This document shows, one piece after another, positions 1-9,395 of a DNA stretch of 64,000 nucleotides. Both the position numbers and the translations under genes were made by a program. Position 1 is the stretch's first letter; each line of letters starts with the position of its first letter. Origin of the DNA: Sphingobium sp. Its GTDB lineage: Bacteria > Pseudomonadota > Alphaproteobacteria > Sphingomonadales > Sphingomonadaceae. The notes below the pieces were generated by a model, which was not told the origin of the DNA, made no database searches, and was given only the letters and a program-made list of their open reading frames with translations. Where the stretch lies: positions 1-64,000 of the forward strand of contig JAGRES010000035.1 in NCBI GenBank assembly GCA_020446425.1. The letters are read 5' to 3'.

Positions 1-292
1 CCAAAAAGGGCTCAAAGAATGTCCACTCGGCATCCTCCATCAGCAACCGCGCCAAGATAACCTCCGCAAAAGCTATCTTGAATCACATCCTGACGCGCTT
101 GTGAATCCAGTTTGTCAACAGGACCTAATTGGTAAGGATGCAGCTTAACAACGCAAGCTCCGTTGCGTGGTGCGCACAAGTTAGCGAATATTGATTCGTT
201 TGGTCTTGCGCCATCGATTGTTGCCTCAGCGAAGTTTCGCTTCTTATCCAGACATGCTGGCAAGCCGTCAGTGCGATTATTCGGTAGGGCAG

Positions 293-2089
293 TTAAAGCC
301 ATTCCTTCTCGTTCGCCAACCGCTCCTCTACTTCTTCTACGAACCGCGACGGGATATTCTTTCCGTAGAGAAGATGAACCTCGTGGCGCGCCCGCGTGAA
401 CCCGACGTAAAAAAGCCGTCGTGCCTCGCGCAAGTCATTTGTGCTCGGATTATTTCGCGGCAATCGGCCTTCCTCCATCCCAACCAGAATGACAACATCG
501 AACTCACGCCCCTTGGCACTGTGAAGTGTCGAGAGATTGATACGGTTAAGTCCTGTGCCGATGCCAGCGAACTCCCCTAGCGTCAGGTCTTCCATGTCCC
601 CGTCCGGGCCGAGCCGCGCGATCAAGATGTCGAGCAAACCAAGGTCGTCATGGAGTGAACGCGCGTTGGCCACATGCGGTGCGACGATCTCCTCGCGAAG
701 CTCTGTCAGCCAAACACATAGCCCAAGGGTATCATCCCGCCGACTCCACAAAGCGGCGGTCAAAGCCCTTTGGAACTCGAGTCTGGCAGCGTCGTCAATT
801 AGAACCTCGTGAAACAGCCGCGAACCTTCGCCGATCACACGACTAAGCCGAGGGTCGCCACTACGCCAACCACCGCAACACCACATTGCGCATTGCTCGA
901 GCCAGCGCAGCAGCCGGCTCGATCGCGGATACAGCGCGTTGGCATCAGTGCGGGTGACCGAATAGCCCGCACCCTCGGCGGCATTCGCCACTTCATCACC
1001 GATAAAGGCCGCAGGATAGAGCACTGCAACCTCGCCTAAGTCGAGGTCGGGTCGGCGTTCCCGGATCTCAGGAATTAGCTGTTCAATCAGATGACGGGCT
1101 TGGCCAGCATAGCTGCCAGTGCAAGGATGGAAGTAGATCGTTCCCTCGTGCGCATCGTCGGGCGCACGATAGCCTCGCTTCTCACCTAGGGCGTATTCGG
1201 ACGCAGCAACGATCTTCGAACCGCTGCGATAGTTGAGCCCGAGCCGAACCATCTCAACATCGGACCGTTCGGATAAGCGACGGAGAAGCTCGGGATGCGC
1301 GCCAGTGAAGCCGTAGATCGACTGATCGACGTCGCCCACCGCGAACAGCCGCATGCCAGCGCCGAAGCATAGTCCCATAACCATACCGTGAAGCGCCCGC
1401 CCAAGATCTTGATATTCGTCAACGGCGAGTATCGGATATTTGGCGACAAGCGCCTTGCGGAGCCACGGATTAGTTCCGAGCGCTCGCACCGCCAGCAACG
1501 GCATGTCATCGAAGTCGATCAGGCTCTTTGCCCGCAACTCGGCTTCATAGGCGGTCACAAGCTTCGCCAACTGCGGATCGGCGATATCGAAGTTGGACTG
1601 CTCGCGAACAAGGAAACGGCGCCTGTACACGCCCATCCGGAAGTCCCAGGTCTGCGGATTTTCCGGCCCCTTGATGACCTTGGCATGGGCGCGTTCGAGC
1701 GCAGCACGCGATTGCTGCCGGGTGGCAACGGTGAATTCGTCCGGCAAACCGACGCCTGCCAGCTTAGCGTAGGGAAACAATATCTGAGTCAATGAGAATG
1801 AATGAACCGTGCCGATGAAGACCCGGCCGTTCGGTGAAATGCCAAGGGCATCTAGCCGCGTCTCAAGTTCGCGGGCGCACTCATTGTTGTAGGTGATACA
1901 AGCGATCCCGCGTGGCTCATTGACATCTTCACTGAGCATGCGGGCAAGCTTGACAGTAAGGGTCTTGGTCTTGCCGCTTCCCGGACCAGCGAGCAGCACG
2001 CAGTGGCCGGTTGACTCATATGCCTGCCACTGGCGCTCGTTGCGGCGCAGATCTTCTGCGCCGCGGAGATACAGTGCAGGGTCAGACAA
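293..2089 (-). CDS. gajB: UvrD/Rep-like helicase, GajB-type subunit of a Gabija defence system
   Basis: A 598-residue superfamily 1A helicase with all the expected motifs: Q motif near residue 18-22, Walker A GPGSGKT at 35-41, Walker B DEYQ at 224-227, then GDVDQSIYGF, LNYRSGS, STLHSAKGREFD and FVGFTRA-like (FYVGFTRARHE) towards the C-terminus. In Gabija systems GajB senses or processes DNA ends and activates the GajA nuclease against phage DNA. Its start overlaps the end of the upstream nuclease gene by 8 bp, so the two are translationally coupled. It is somewhat longer than the best-known GajB (about 500 residues). A housekeeping UvrD/PcrA is less likely given the length and the partner gene. 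Confidence 0.85.
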   Translation of the reverse strand: MSDPALYLRGAEDLRRNERQWQAYESTGHCVLLAGPGSGKTKTLTVKLARMLSEDVNEPRGIACITYNNECARELETRLDALGISPNGRVFIGTVHSFSLTQILFPYAKLAGVGLPDEFTVATRQQSRAALERAHAKVIKGPENPQTWDFRMGVYRRRFLVREQSNFDIADPQLAKLVTAYEAELRAKSLIDFDDMPLLAVRALGTNPWLRKALVAKYPILAVDEYQDLGRALHGMVMGLCFGAGMRLFAVGDVDQSIYGFTGAHPELLRRLSERSDVEMVRLGLNYRSGSKIVAASEYALGEKRGYRAPDDAHEGTIYFHPCTGSYAGQARHLIEQLIPEIRERRPDLDLGEVAVLYPAAFIGDEVANAAEGAGYSVTRTDANALYPRSSRLLRWLEQCAMWCCGGWRSGDPRLSRVIGEGSRLFHEVLIDDAARLEFQRALTAALWSRRDDTLGLCVWLTELREEIVAPHVANARSLHDDLGLLDILIARLGPDGDMEDLTLGEFAGIGTGLNRINLSTLHSAKGREFDVVILVGMEEGRLPRNNPSTNDLREARRLFYVGFTRARHEVHLLYGKNIPSRFVEEVEERLANEKEWL

Positions 2090-3890
2090 GACCGATCACG
2101 TGATTTATTGCTTTGGAAATATAGCTGGGCACGGGATTCCCGGGAACACGGATTGCTAACCGCTGCGCAAAGCGCCCTTTGCCGATCTGCTCGATCATCT
2201 TGAGTAGGACCTTGTAGTCGACGGTGCTTGGCTTGTCCTCCCATTCGTCGAGCAGCGCCTTGCGCTTCTTGCTGAAGTTATGCTCGCGCAACGTATCGAT
2301 CATTTCCTGTGCGTAATCCCCTTCGAACAACTCGGTCTCGAGAGTGTCAGTGTTCACGAATATGCCGAACCGCTCCATCTTTTCGAAGGATTCCCCATAA
2401 GTGCCCTCTTCAATGTCGCTGATGATGGCGTCAGTATCCTCGCCGTCCTGCGCTTGGTTGATTGTACGAACAAGCTTCAGACCGCGATTATAGGCCCAAG
2501 GCACGTCGTTGACCTCGTCATAGTCGGTGATCGCCGAGAACGGGATGCCGAGTGCGCAAAGCAGCTTTACGTAGGGCTGGAAATTTGTACCCGCGACTGA
2601 GCAAACCGTGATGCCGTGCTCGTCAAGCGAGGCCTCCATTTCCTCGGCGAAGGTCGGGATCAGAAACCGCTCAGCGTCGCCCTCGACCAGGATCACGCCC
2701 CGCGCGAAGACCAACTCTGCGCGCGTCACGTCCAAATAGCGCTCGAGGTCCTCGACATCGTCGTCGGAAAACTTGGCGGACGCAGTCGAGTATCCCTTGG
2801 TTCCAGCTCCCGCCTGCTCACGCAACAATAGCAGTGATGTCAGAGGCGCAACACTTGCAATGTGAGGGGAATGCGTGGTTAGAATCACCGAAAGCGGCTC
2901 GAGCTCGGCCCCTTCTTCCTCATTATCGGTTTCGACGATCGTCTCGAAAAGGTGCTTGTAGACGAGACGTTGGAGGTGTGGGTGGAGATGTGCTTCCGGC
3001 TCTTCGATCGCGAGCAGTGAGTGATCGCGCCTGTTGTTTTCGATCAACCGCTTCAGGTCTAGGAGTTTGAGCGTTAAGAAAATCAAATTCGCGGAGCCGA
3101 GACTGGCATCGGCAATGCCACGACGCCCCTCGTCGATCAGCAACCGAATCTGACGGTTGATCCGCGCGGAATCAGTCGCCGAGAAGCCGAGCGAGGGATT
3201 CACATTTTGTTTCGGACCGCTCATTGCCAGGAACAACTCGGCGATCTGCTTCTCGAGCGACTCAACTTCGTCAAACTCGAGGACGGCATTTGATGCCTCC
3301 GAAATTTTCTCGCCGATGGCTGCCAGGGCATCTGTATCGATACCAACGAAAGCATCCTCGACCAGCGGTCGAAGGGGCGAGCGGCGCCAGGCTGCGAGAT
3401 CTCCTTCGGCATCTCGCAATGCGGGCAGGAGGTCCATCGTGATCCGTCGGCGCAGATCGTGGCCGAAGCGTTTGGCCTCATCTTCTCCCCCGAAACAGAT
3501 GAAGGAGAAATCATCATCACTCGCCGGCGCGTGCGTCAGTCCCGGCTTAGGTCGCAACTGGTAAGTGAGCCGCACCGTGTCGGCATCGTCGTCGAGGCGA
3601 AAGTCGGTCAGAACTGCAAGAACGTCGAGATCTTCCTCAAAATCTTTGATCTCGACTGTAACGTTGATTCTTGAGTTCTCATCGATCGCGTCGAGGCCGT
3701 CCCAAAAATCTGCCCGACCCAATTGCCGACTACTGTCAGGCAGAGAAGGATCAAAGATGAGTCGTAGGGCGTAGAGGAGATTGCTCTTGCCCACTCGGTT
3801 CTCCCCCACGATCACCAAGTTGCCGCCAAGCGCAACATCCAAACTTTGGAAGTTGCGAAAATTCTCGATTGTAATGCGCGATAAGTGCAT
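2082..3890 (-). CDS. gajA: OLD-family ATPase/TOPRIM endonuclease, GajA-type subunit of a Gabija defence system
   Basis: A 602-residue overcoming-lysogenization-defect (OLD) nuclease. The N-terminal ABC/SMC-like ATPase opens with a RecF-like beta strand and Walker A GENRVGKS at 29-36; the Walker B region IEEPEAHLHP is near 295-304. The C-terminal TOPRIM domain shows ILVEGDAE with the catalytic Glu near 403 and a later DYDE acidic motif (ITDYDEVND). GajA nicks or cleaves DNA when nucleotide levels fall during infection; that role is known for the family, not shown here. An OLD nuclease followed by an overlapping UvrD-like helicase is the defining class 2 OLD/Gabija arrangement. A GGAGG Shine-Dalgarno sequence precedes the ATG. 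Confidence 0.87.
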   Translation of the reverse strand: MHLSRITIENFRNFQSLDVALGGNLVIVGENRVGKSNLLYALRLIFDPSLPDSSRQLGRADFWDGLDAIDENSRINVTVEIKDFEEDLDVLAVLTDFRLDDDADTVRLTYQLRPKPGLTHAPASDDDFSFICFGGEDEAKRFGHDLRRRITMDLLPALRDAEGDLAAWRRSPLRPLVEDAFVGIDTDALAAIGEKISEASNAVLEFDEVESLEKQIAELFLAMSGPKQNVNPSLGFSATDSARINRQIRLLIDEGRRGIADASLGSANLIFLTLKLLDLKRLIENNRRDHSLLAIEEPEAHLHPHLQRLVYKHLFETIVETDNEEEGAELEPLSVILTTHSPHIASVAPLTSLLLLREQAGAGTKGYSTASAKFSDDDVEDLERYLDVTRAELVFARGVILVEGDAERFLIPTFAEEMEASLDEHGITVCSVAGTNFQPYVKLLCALGIPFSAITDYDEVNDVPWAYNRGLKLVRTINQAQDGEDTDAIISDIEEGTYGESFEKMERFGIFVNTDTLETELFEGDYAQEMIDTLREHNFSKKRKALLDEWEDKPSTVDYKVLLKMIEQIGKGRFAQRLAIRVPGNPVPSYISKAINHVIGLV

Positions 3891-4243
3891 GTCGCCTCCG
3901 ACCTCCGATGGTTTAACCCATACACAAATTCGCGCCCTCCCAGCAGCTTTGCGTTAATGCGGAGCAAATTTCTCAAAATTTAGAACGCTCTATTGATCAG
4001 ATCCTCTATACCGCTTCTGCAGGCAAATGAACGATGACATTCGCCATGCATTAAGGAACTGGAATTGGGGCGCTTGGCTGCAGTGCCAAGCAAGAATTCC
4101 AAACCGATCCACCGTCATTTCGTTCTTGTTTTTCGCCAGAATACGCCATCCGCAATTCCCTATTGCCTGACGGCAATCTGATGTCTTTTTGATCTGCCTC
4201 GCAAGCGCAGCCGATGATCGGTTGCCGCAATCCGGGGCAGCCC
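3891..4243. other. Divergent intergenic region between Gabija and trb operons, with a short coding remnant
   Basis: About 350 bp separating two divergent operons, so it should hold the promoters of both; I could not assign them firmly. On the plus strand a 47-codon frame runs from an ATG at 4027 to a TGA at 4170. Its first ~18 residues ([18 protein letters not shown]) look like a real protein start, the remainder does not, so it may be the truncated end of a small regulatory gene cut during acquisition of one of the neighbours. The stretch is more AT-rich than the genes on either side. Confidence 0.4.
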
Positions 4244-5224
4244 ATGAGCGTCATTCCGATCCGATCTGAGGCATCTACGCGCGGCGCGCGGATGCTGCGT
4301 ACTGCGCTCGGAGCCGAGATCGCGCGTTGGCTCGAAGAACCTGCGGTGATCGAGGTGATGCTCAATCCCGATGGTCGACTGTGGGTTGACCGGCTGGGTG
4401 AAGGAATCGCCGCAACCGACTGCCTGATGAGCGTTGCCGATGGCGAACGCATCATCCGGCTGGTCGCCCACCATGTCGGGGCCGAAGTCCATGCCGGCGC
4501 GCCTCGCGTGTCGGCGGAATTGCCCGAAGGGGCCGAGCGCTTCGAAGGCCTGCTGCCACCCGTCGTGGCAGCGCCCAGCTTTGCCATTCGCAAGCCTGCC
4601 GTCGCGGTGTTTACCCTGGCCGACTACGTCACGAGCGGCATCATGGTGAACTGGCAGGCCGATCTGCTTGCCGCTGCGGTTGCTTCACGGAAGAACATCC
4701 TGGTCGCCGGTGGGACTTCGACCGGCAAGACGACACTCACCAATGCCCTGTTGGCCGAGGTCGCGTCGTCCACCGACCGTGTGGTCCTGATTGAAGATAC
4801 GCGTGAGCTGCAATGCGCCGCGCCAAACCTTGTGTCGCTGCGCACCAAGGACGGTGTCGCCACCCTGTCCGATCTGGTCCGTTCCGCGCTGCGCCTGCGC
4901 CCTGATCGCATCCCCATCGGCGAAGTGCGCGGAGCCGAAGCTCTCGACCTGCTCAAGGCCTGGGGCACCGGCCATCCGGGCGGGATCGGCACAATCCATG
5001 CCGGTTCGGCGCTGGGCACGCTGCGGCGGCTTGAGCAACTGATCCAGGAAAGCGTGGTCACTGTGCCGCGCGCCCTTATCGCCGAGACCATCGACATTAT
5101 CGCCGTGCTTGTGCGCGATGGCACCGGACGGCGGCTTGCCGAACTGGCTGAGGTTCGCGGGCTCGATGCGGCTGGCGAATACCTCCTAACACCTCTTTCC
5201 CCCGCTCAAGGAGACATCTCGTGA
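4244..5224 (+). CDS. trbB: P-type conjugative transfer ATPase TrbB (VirB11-like)
   Basis: A 326-residue cytoplasmic hexameric ATPase that powers pilus assembly and DNA transfer at the inner-membrane base of a type IV secretion system. Walker A GGTSTGKT lies at about 155-162, followed by the Asp box LIEDTRELQ, the [15 protein letters not shown] motif and the His box [11 protein letters not shown], all typical of VirB11/PulE NTPases. I place the start at the ATG at 4244 rather than an in-frame ATG 30 bp upstream, because MSVIPIRS fits family N-termini and a GGGG-rich ribosome site precedes it. It is the first gene of the trb operon and overlaps trbC by 4 bp (GTGA). Confidence 0.93.
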   Translation: MSVIPIRSEASTRGARMLRTALGAEIARWLEEPAVIEVMLNPDGRLWVDRLGEGIAATDCLMSVADGERIIRLVAHHVGAEVHAGAPRVSAELPEGAERFEGLLPPVVAAPSFAIRKPAVAVFTLADYVTSGIMVNWQADLLAAAVASRKNILVAGGTSTGKTTLTNALLAEVASSTDRVVLIEDTRELQCAAPNLVSLRTKDGVATLSDLVRSALRLRPDRIPIGEVRGAEALDLLKAWGTGHPGGIGTIHAGSALGTLRRLEQLIQESVVTVPRALIAETIDIIAVLVRDGTGRRLAELAEVRGLDAAGEYLLTPLSPAQGDIS

Positions 5225-5565
5225 CCCACCTCTTGGCCCGCGCTCGTTCTGGGGCGCAGACACGCCTGTCCGCTCTCGTTCTTGGCAGCCTTGCCGCGCT
5301 GGTTGTTGCCGCGCCTGCCCATGCAGCTGGCTCGTCGATGCCGTGGGAAGCGCCGCTCCAGGCGATCCTTGAATCCATCCAGGGACCGGTCGCCAAGATT
5401 GTGGCGGTGATCATCATCATCGCCACCGGACTGGCGCTCGCCTTCGGCGATACGTCGGGCGGATTCCGGCGACTGATCCAGATCGTATTCGGCCTGTCGA
5501 TCGCCTTTGCGGCTTCGTCCTTCTTTCTCTCCTTCTTCTCCTTCGGCGGCGGAGCGCTGGTCTGA
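5221..5565 (+). CDS. trbC: TrbC, major pilin-like subunit (VirB2-like)
   Basis: A 114-residue protein starting at a GTG that overlaps the trbB stop. It has a cleavable signal sequence ending near AHA (about residue 36), a short polar stretch, and two hydrophobic helices (around VAVIIIIATGLALAFG and IVFGLSIAFAASSFFLSFF), the standard TrbC/VirB2 layout. In P-type systems the processed, sometimes cyclised, subunit polymerises into the conjugative pilus. Its position directly after trbB and before trbD is diagnostic. It ends by overlapping the trbD ATG by one base. Confidence 0.9.
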   Translation: MTHLLARARSGAQTRLSALVLGSLAALVVAAPAHAAGSSMPWEAPLQAILESIQGPVAKIVAVIIIIATGLALAFGDTSGGFRRLIQIVFGLSIAFAASSFFLSFFSFGGGALV

Positions 5566-5840
5566 TGGAACCGAGTGCATTCAGCCTACCCAGCGGCTTT
5601 GCCGTACCGGTCCATCGGGCGCTCACCGAGCACATCCTGCTCGGCGGTGCACCGCGCGGACTGGCGATTGCCAATGCCACACTGGCAGGAGCCATTGGAC
5701 TCGGGCTTCAGCTCTGGATCGCAGGCCTCGCCTTCTTCGCACTCGGCCACATGGTGGCGGTCTGGGCCGCCCGGCGCGATCCGCAGTTCGTGGATGTAGC
5801 CCGGCGCCATCTGCGCTTTCCTGCGTATTGCGGAGTCTGA
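5565..5840 (+). CDS. trbD: TrbD, inner-membrane component (VirB3-like)
   Basis: A 91-residue membrane protein with the family N-terminal region (FAVPVHRALTEHILLGGAPR), a hydrophobic hairpin at about 45-70 and a basic C-terminal tail (ARRDPQFVDVARRHLRFP). VirB3/TrbD proteins sit in the inner membrane and associate with the VirB4/TrbE ATPase encoded next. The ATG overlaps the last base of the trbC stop, and trbE begins 3 bp after its stop, so translation is likely coupled through all three genes. Confidence 0.9.
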   Translation: MEPSAFSLPSGFAVPVHRALTEHILLGGAPRGLAIANATLAGAIGLGLQLWIAGLAFFALGHMVAVWAARRDPQFVDVARRHLRFPAYCGV

Positions 5841-5843
5841 GCA

Positions 5844-8306
5844 GTGTTCTCACTTCGCGAATATCGAAACAAGGCCGACCGACTTGCAGACTTCCTGCCC
5901 TGGGCAGCGCTGGTCGCTCCAGGCGTGGTGCTCAACAAGGATGGCAGCTTCCAACGCAGCGCGCGCTTTCGTGGGCCTGACCTCGACAGCGCCACGCCAG
6001 CTGAACTGATCGCCACGACCGCCAGGCTCAATTCTTCCCTTCGGCGACTTGGGTCGGGCTGGGCGATCTTCGTTGAAGCTGTGCGCCGACCGGCGCAGGA
6101 CTATCCGGTCTGCGATTTTCCCGATCCGGCATCCGCGCTGGTCGAACGCGAACGTACGGCGCAATTCGCGGAGGAAGGCGCGCATTTCGAGAGCGGGTAT
6201 TATCTTACGTTCCTTTGGATGACACCCGCCGAGGATGCCGCACGCGCTGAAAGCTGGCTCTACGAAGGCAAGGCAGAGAAGGGCATCAATCCGCGCGAAT
6301 TGCTCGATGGCTTTGTTGATCGCACCGACCGGCTTTTGCGCCTGTTCGAGGGCTTCTTTCCTGAAGTCGCCTGGCTCGATGATGGCGACACGCTGACCTA
6401 TCTGCACAGCTGCATTTCGACGCGGGCACAGTCCGTTCGCGTCCCCGAGACCCCGATGCATCTTGATGCCTTGCTCGCCGATCGGCCGCTCACAGGCGGT
6501 CTCGAACCGCGCCTGGGTAGCTCACATCTGCGCATGCTGACCGTGATCGGCTTTCCCAGCGCGACCTTCCCTGGCCTGCTCGATGAACTCAATGCGCAAG
6601 GCTTTGCCTATCGCTGGTCGACCCGGGCGATCATGCTCGACAAGAGCGACGCGACACGGCTGCTTTCCAAAATTCGCCGCCAATGGTTTGCCAAGCGCAA
6701 ATCGGTCGCTGCGATCCTCAAGGAAGTGATGACCAACGAGGCCTCGGTGCTGGTCGATAGCGATGCAGCCAACAAGGCCGACGATGCCGATACGGCGCTA
6801 CAGGAACTGGGCGCCGACCATGTCGGTCTGGCACTGGTCACAGCTACCGTCACCGTCTGGGATGAGGATGCGGCACTCGCTGCCGAGAAGCTGTGCCTGG
6901 TCGAGAAGGTTATCCAGGGCCGCGATTTCACCTGCGTGACAGAAGGCATGAACGCGATCGAGGCCTGGCTCGGATCGCTCCCCGGCCATGTTTACGCCAA
7001 TGTCCGCCAGCCCCCGATCTCGACGCTGAACCTTGCGCATATGATGCCGCTATCGGCGGTCTGGGCTGGGCCGGAACGCGATGCGCATTTCGATGCGCCA
7101 CCGCTGTTCTATGCCCGGACCGAAGGTTCGACCCCGTTTCGGTTTGCGCTCCATGTAGGCGATGTCGGGCACAGCCTGATCGTCGGTCCGACCGGGGCAG
7201 GCAAGTCGGTGCTGCTGGCGATGATGGCGATGCAGTTTCGCCGGTATGCTCGCTCGCAAGTGTTTGCCTTCGACTTTGGCGGATCGATCCGTGCCGCAGC
7301 GCTGGCCTGCGGTGGTGATTGGCAGGACCTGGGCTCAAGCCTGGCCGATGAAAGCTACCATGCAGTGCTGCTGCAGCCGCTTGCCCGGATCGACGAACCT
7401 TCGGAACGCAATTGGGCATCCGAATGGCTTCAAGCGATCCTTGCAGCCGAAGGTGTGGCGGTCGATCCTGCCACCAAGGATCATCTCTGGTCGGCGCTGA
7501 CCTCGCTTGCTACTGCGCCGATTGCCGAACGCACACTCACTGGCCTTGCCGTTCTGCTGCAATCGCAAGCGCTCAAACAGGCATTGGCACCTTTTTGCAT
7601 CGACGGGCCGTTCGGCCGCCTGCTCGATGCCGAAAGCGAACGTCTTGGTGAAGCCAGCTTCCAGGCCTTCGAGACCGAAGGGCTGACCGGGTCGGCTGCG
7701 GCCCCTGCCGTCCTCTCCTATCTCTTCCACCGGATCGAAGGGCGGCTCGATGGCTCGCCCACGATGATCATTATCGATGAAGGCTGGCTGGTGCTCGACA
7801 GTCCGGCCTTCGCCGCACAACTGCGCGAATGGCTCAAGACGCTGCGCAAGAAGAATGCGAGCGTGGTTTTCGCGACCCAAAGTCTGGCCGATATCGAGAC
7901 CAGTTCAATCGCGCCTGCCATCATCGAAAGTTGTCCGACCCGCATCTTCCTGCCCAATGAGCGTGCGGTCGAGCCGCAAATCCTTTCGATCTATCGCCGC
8001 TTTGGTCTCAATGACCGCCAGATCGAAATCCTGAGCCGGGCGACCCCGAAGCGCGACTATTACTGCCAGTCGGCACGCGGCAACCGCCTGTTCGAACTGG
8101 GGCTGGGCGAAGTCGCGCTCGCCTTCACTGCCGCCTCTTCCAAGAGCGACCAGCTTGCCATCTCCCGCATCGTTCAAAGCGAAGGGCGCGCGGGTTTTGC
8201 CGCGGCCTGGCTGAAGCATCGCGGCCTCGACTGGGCCGCCGACCTGCTTGGCGCGGACACGCCGCCATCCAATCCCCCCAGCCCCCAAGAAGGAGACCTC
8301 CCATGA
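5844..8306 (+). CDS. trbE: Conjugal transfer ATPase TrbE (VirB4-like)
   Basis: An 820-residue VirB4/TrbE ATPase with a GTG start. The N-terminal half is the CagE/TrbE/VirB region that contacts the membrane complex; the C-terminal motor has Walker A GPTGAGKS near 449-456 and Walker B TMIIIDEGW near 637-645, followed by the FATQSLADIETS region typical of VirB4. It energises substrate transfer and pilus biogenesis at the cytoplasmic face. The length is normal for TrbE and no frame disruption is visible. The stop overlaps the trbJ ATG (ATGA). Confidence 0.95.
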   Translation: MFSLREYRNKADRLADFLPWAALVAPGVVLNKDGSFQRSARFRGPDLDSATPAELIATTARLNSSLRRLGSGWAIFVEAVRRPAQDYPVCDFPDPASALVERERTAQFAEEGAHFESGYYLTFLWMTPAEDAARAESWLYEGKAEKGINPRELLDGFVDRTDRLLRLFEGFFPEVAWLDDGDTLTYLHSCISTRAQSVRVPETPMHLDALLADRPLTGGLEPRLGSSHLRMLTVIGFPSATFPGLLDELNAQGFAYRWSTRAIMLDKSDATRLLSKIRRQWFAKRKSVAAILKEVMTNEASVLVDSDAANKADDADTALQELGADHVGLALVTATVTVWDEDAALAAEKLCLVEKVIQGRDFTCVTEGMNAIEAWLGSLPGHVYANVRQPPISTLNLAHMMPLSAVWAGPERDAHFDAPPLFYARTEGSTPFRFALHVGDVGHSLIVGPTGAGKSVLLAMMAMQFRRYARSQVFAFDFGGSIRAAALACGGDWQDLGSSLADESYHAVLLQPLARIDEPSERNWASEWLQAILAAEGVAVDPATKDHLWSALTSLATAPIAERTLTGLAVLLQSQALKQALAPFCIDGPFGRLLDAESERLGEASFQAFETEGLTGSAAAPAVLSYLFHRIEGRLDGSPTMIIIDEGWLVLDSPAFAAQLREWLKTLRKKNASVVFATQSLADIETSSIAPAIIESCPTRIFLPNERAVEPQILSIYRRFGLNDRQIEILSRATPKRDYYCQSARGNRLFELGLGEVALAFTAASSKSDQLAISRIVQSEGRAGFAAAWLKHRGLDWAADLLGADTPPSNPPSPQEGDLP

Positions 8307-9052
8307 CCCTGCGTAAATTCCTCCACGGCCTTGCTGCCAGCTCGGCGCTCGCTGCCGTCAGTGCGACGGCCGTCGTATCCGTCCCGGCTCAGGCGCAGTT
8401 CGGGTTCGGCGGGATCGTCTACGATCCGTCCAACTATGCGCAGAACGTGCTCACCGCTGCGCGCACGCTGGAGCAGATCAACAACCAGATCCGCATGCTG
8501 CAGAACCAGGCCACTTCGCTCATCAATGAAGCGAAGAACCTCCAAAGCCTGCCGCTGACGGTGCTTCAGCCCCTGCAGGAGCAAATCCAGCAGACCCAGC
8601 AATTGCTGCGCGCAGCGCAGCGTATTGCCTATGATGTGCGCGAGATCGAAACCGCCTTCGACCAGCAGTACAAGAACATCCCGCTGAACGCTTCGCAGCG
8701 GGCCATGGTCGATGGTGCCGAGAAACGTTGGCAGAATAGCGTCGCCGGTTTCGAGGATGCCCTCAAGGTCCAGGCTGGCGCGGTCGCCAATATCGAAGGC
8801 TCGCGCTCGGCAGTGAATGACCTGGTCAGCGCCAGCCAGTCTGCCACAGGTGCCCTTCAAGCCGCGCAGGCCGGAAATCAACTGCTAGCGGTGCAAGCCC
8901 AGCAGCTCGCCGATCTCACCGCCACGCTGGCGGCAATGGGCCGGGCACAGGCGCTCGATGCTGCCGAACGCGCGGCAGCCAAGGCGCAGGCCCGCGAACA
9001 GTTGCGGCGCTTTCTCGGTGATCAGCCTACCTACACTCCGGGCGGAAACTGA
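8303..9052 (+). CDS. trbJ: P-type conjugative transfer protein TrbJ (VirB5-like)
   Basis: A 249-residue periplasmic protein. A signal peptide ends near VPAQAQ (about residue 32), followed by the family hallmark GGIVYDPSNYAQN and then a long Gln/Ala-rich helical coiled-coil segment (residues about 50-235). TrbJ is the VirB5 counterpart, a minor pilus-tip or adhesion component. An AAGGAG ribosome site lies just before the ATG inside the end of trbE, and the gene overlaps trbE by 4 bp. trbK follows 6 bp downstream. Confidence 0.92.
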   Translation: MTLRKFLHGLAASSALAAVSATAVVSVPAQAQFGFGGIVYDPSNYAQNVLTAARTLEQINNQIRMLQNQATSLINEAKNLQSLPLTVLQPLQEQIQQTQQLLRAAQRIAYDVREIETAFDQQYKNIPLNASQRAMVDGAEKRWQNSVAGFEDALKVQAGAVANIEGSRSAVNDLVSASQSATGALQAAQAGNQLLAVQAQQLADLTATLAAMGRAQALDAAERAAAKAQAREQLRRFLGDQPTYTPGGN

Positions 9053-9058
9053 TCCGTC

Positions 9059-9394
9059 ATGGACACCAAACTCCTCGCACGGATCGGCGCGGCTGTCTTT
9101 GTCGGCATCGCTGTCGCCATGACGCTCGTGCAGATGCGCGAGGAGCCTGCGGCGCGCCCTGAAGCGGCGCGCGAGGTCTGGGTGCCCGACGGTGACCCCT
9201 TGCCTGCCCAGTTACGCGCCTGCGCGGAGATGGGCGAACTGGCGCTTTCTAACGCTGATTGCCGTGCGGCATGGGCCGAAAAGCGCCGCCGCTTCTTTGG
9301 CGTCGATCATCCCGAAGCCTATTCGGGCCTGGATACATCGGCACAGCCGCTCATGGAGATCCTTCCTTCCCACGAACAGCGAGGGGAGGACTGA
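9059..9394 (+). CDS. trbK: TrbK-like small membrane protein, putative entry exclusion protein
   Basis: A 111-residue protein with one N-terminal hydrophobic segment (about residues 6-22), then a polar domain with two Cys (LRACAEMG and NADCRAAW) and a charged tail. The size, single anchor, paired cysteines and location between trbJ and trbL match the alternative TrbK group annotated as putative entry exclusion proteins in alphaproteobacterial trb clusters. Such proteins block redundant transfer into cells that already carry the element. It lacks an obvious lipobox, unlike RP4 TrbK, so the exclusion role is an inference from position. Confidence 0.72.
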   Translation: MDTKLLARIGAAVFVGIAVAMTLVQMREEPAARPEAAREVWVPDGDPLPAQLRACAEMGELALSNADCRAAWAEKRRRFFGVDHPEAYSGLDTSAQPLMEILPSHEQRGED

Positions 9395-9395
9395 C

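Noticed and set aside
12-302. 96-codon minus-strand frame overlapping the end of the helicase gene
   Set aside because: It overlaps the helicase stop by 10 bp and could be coupled, but no domain, signal or good ribosome site is visible, and competing frames exist on the other strand.
4051-4593. 180-codon minus-strand frame over the trbB start
   Set aside because: Antisense shadow of trbB; Ser/Pro/Arg-rich translation with no domain.
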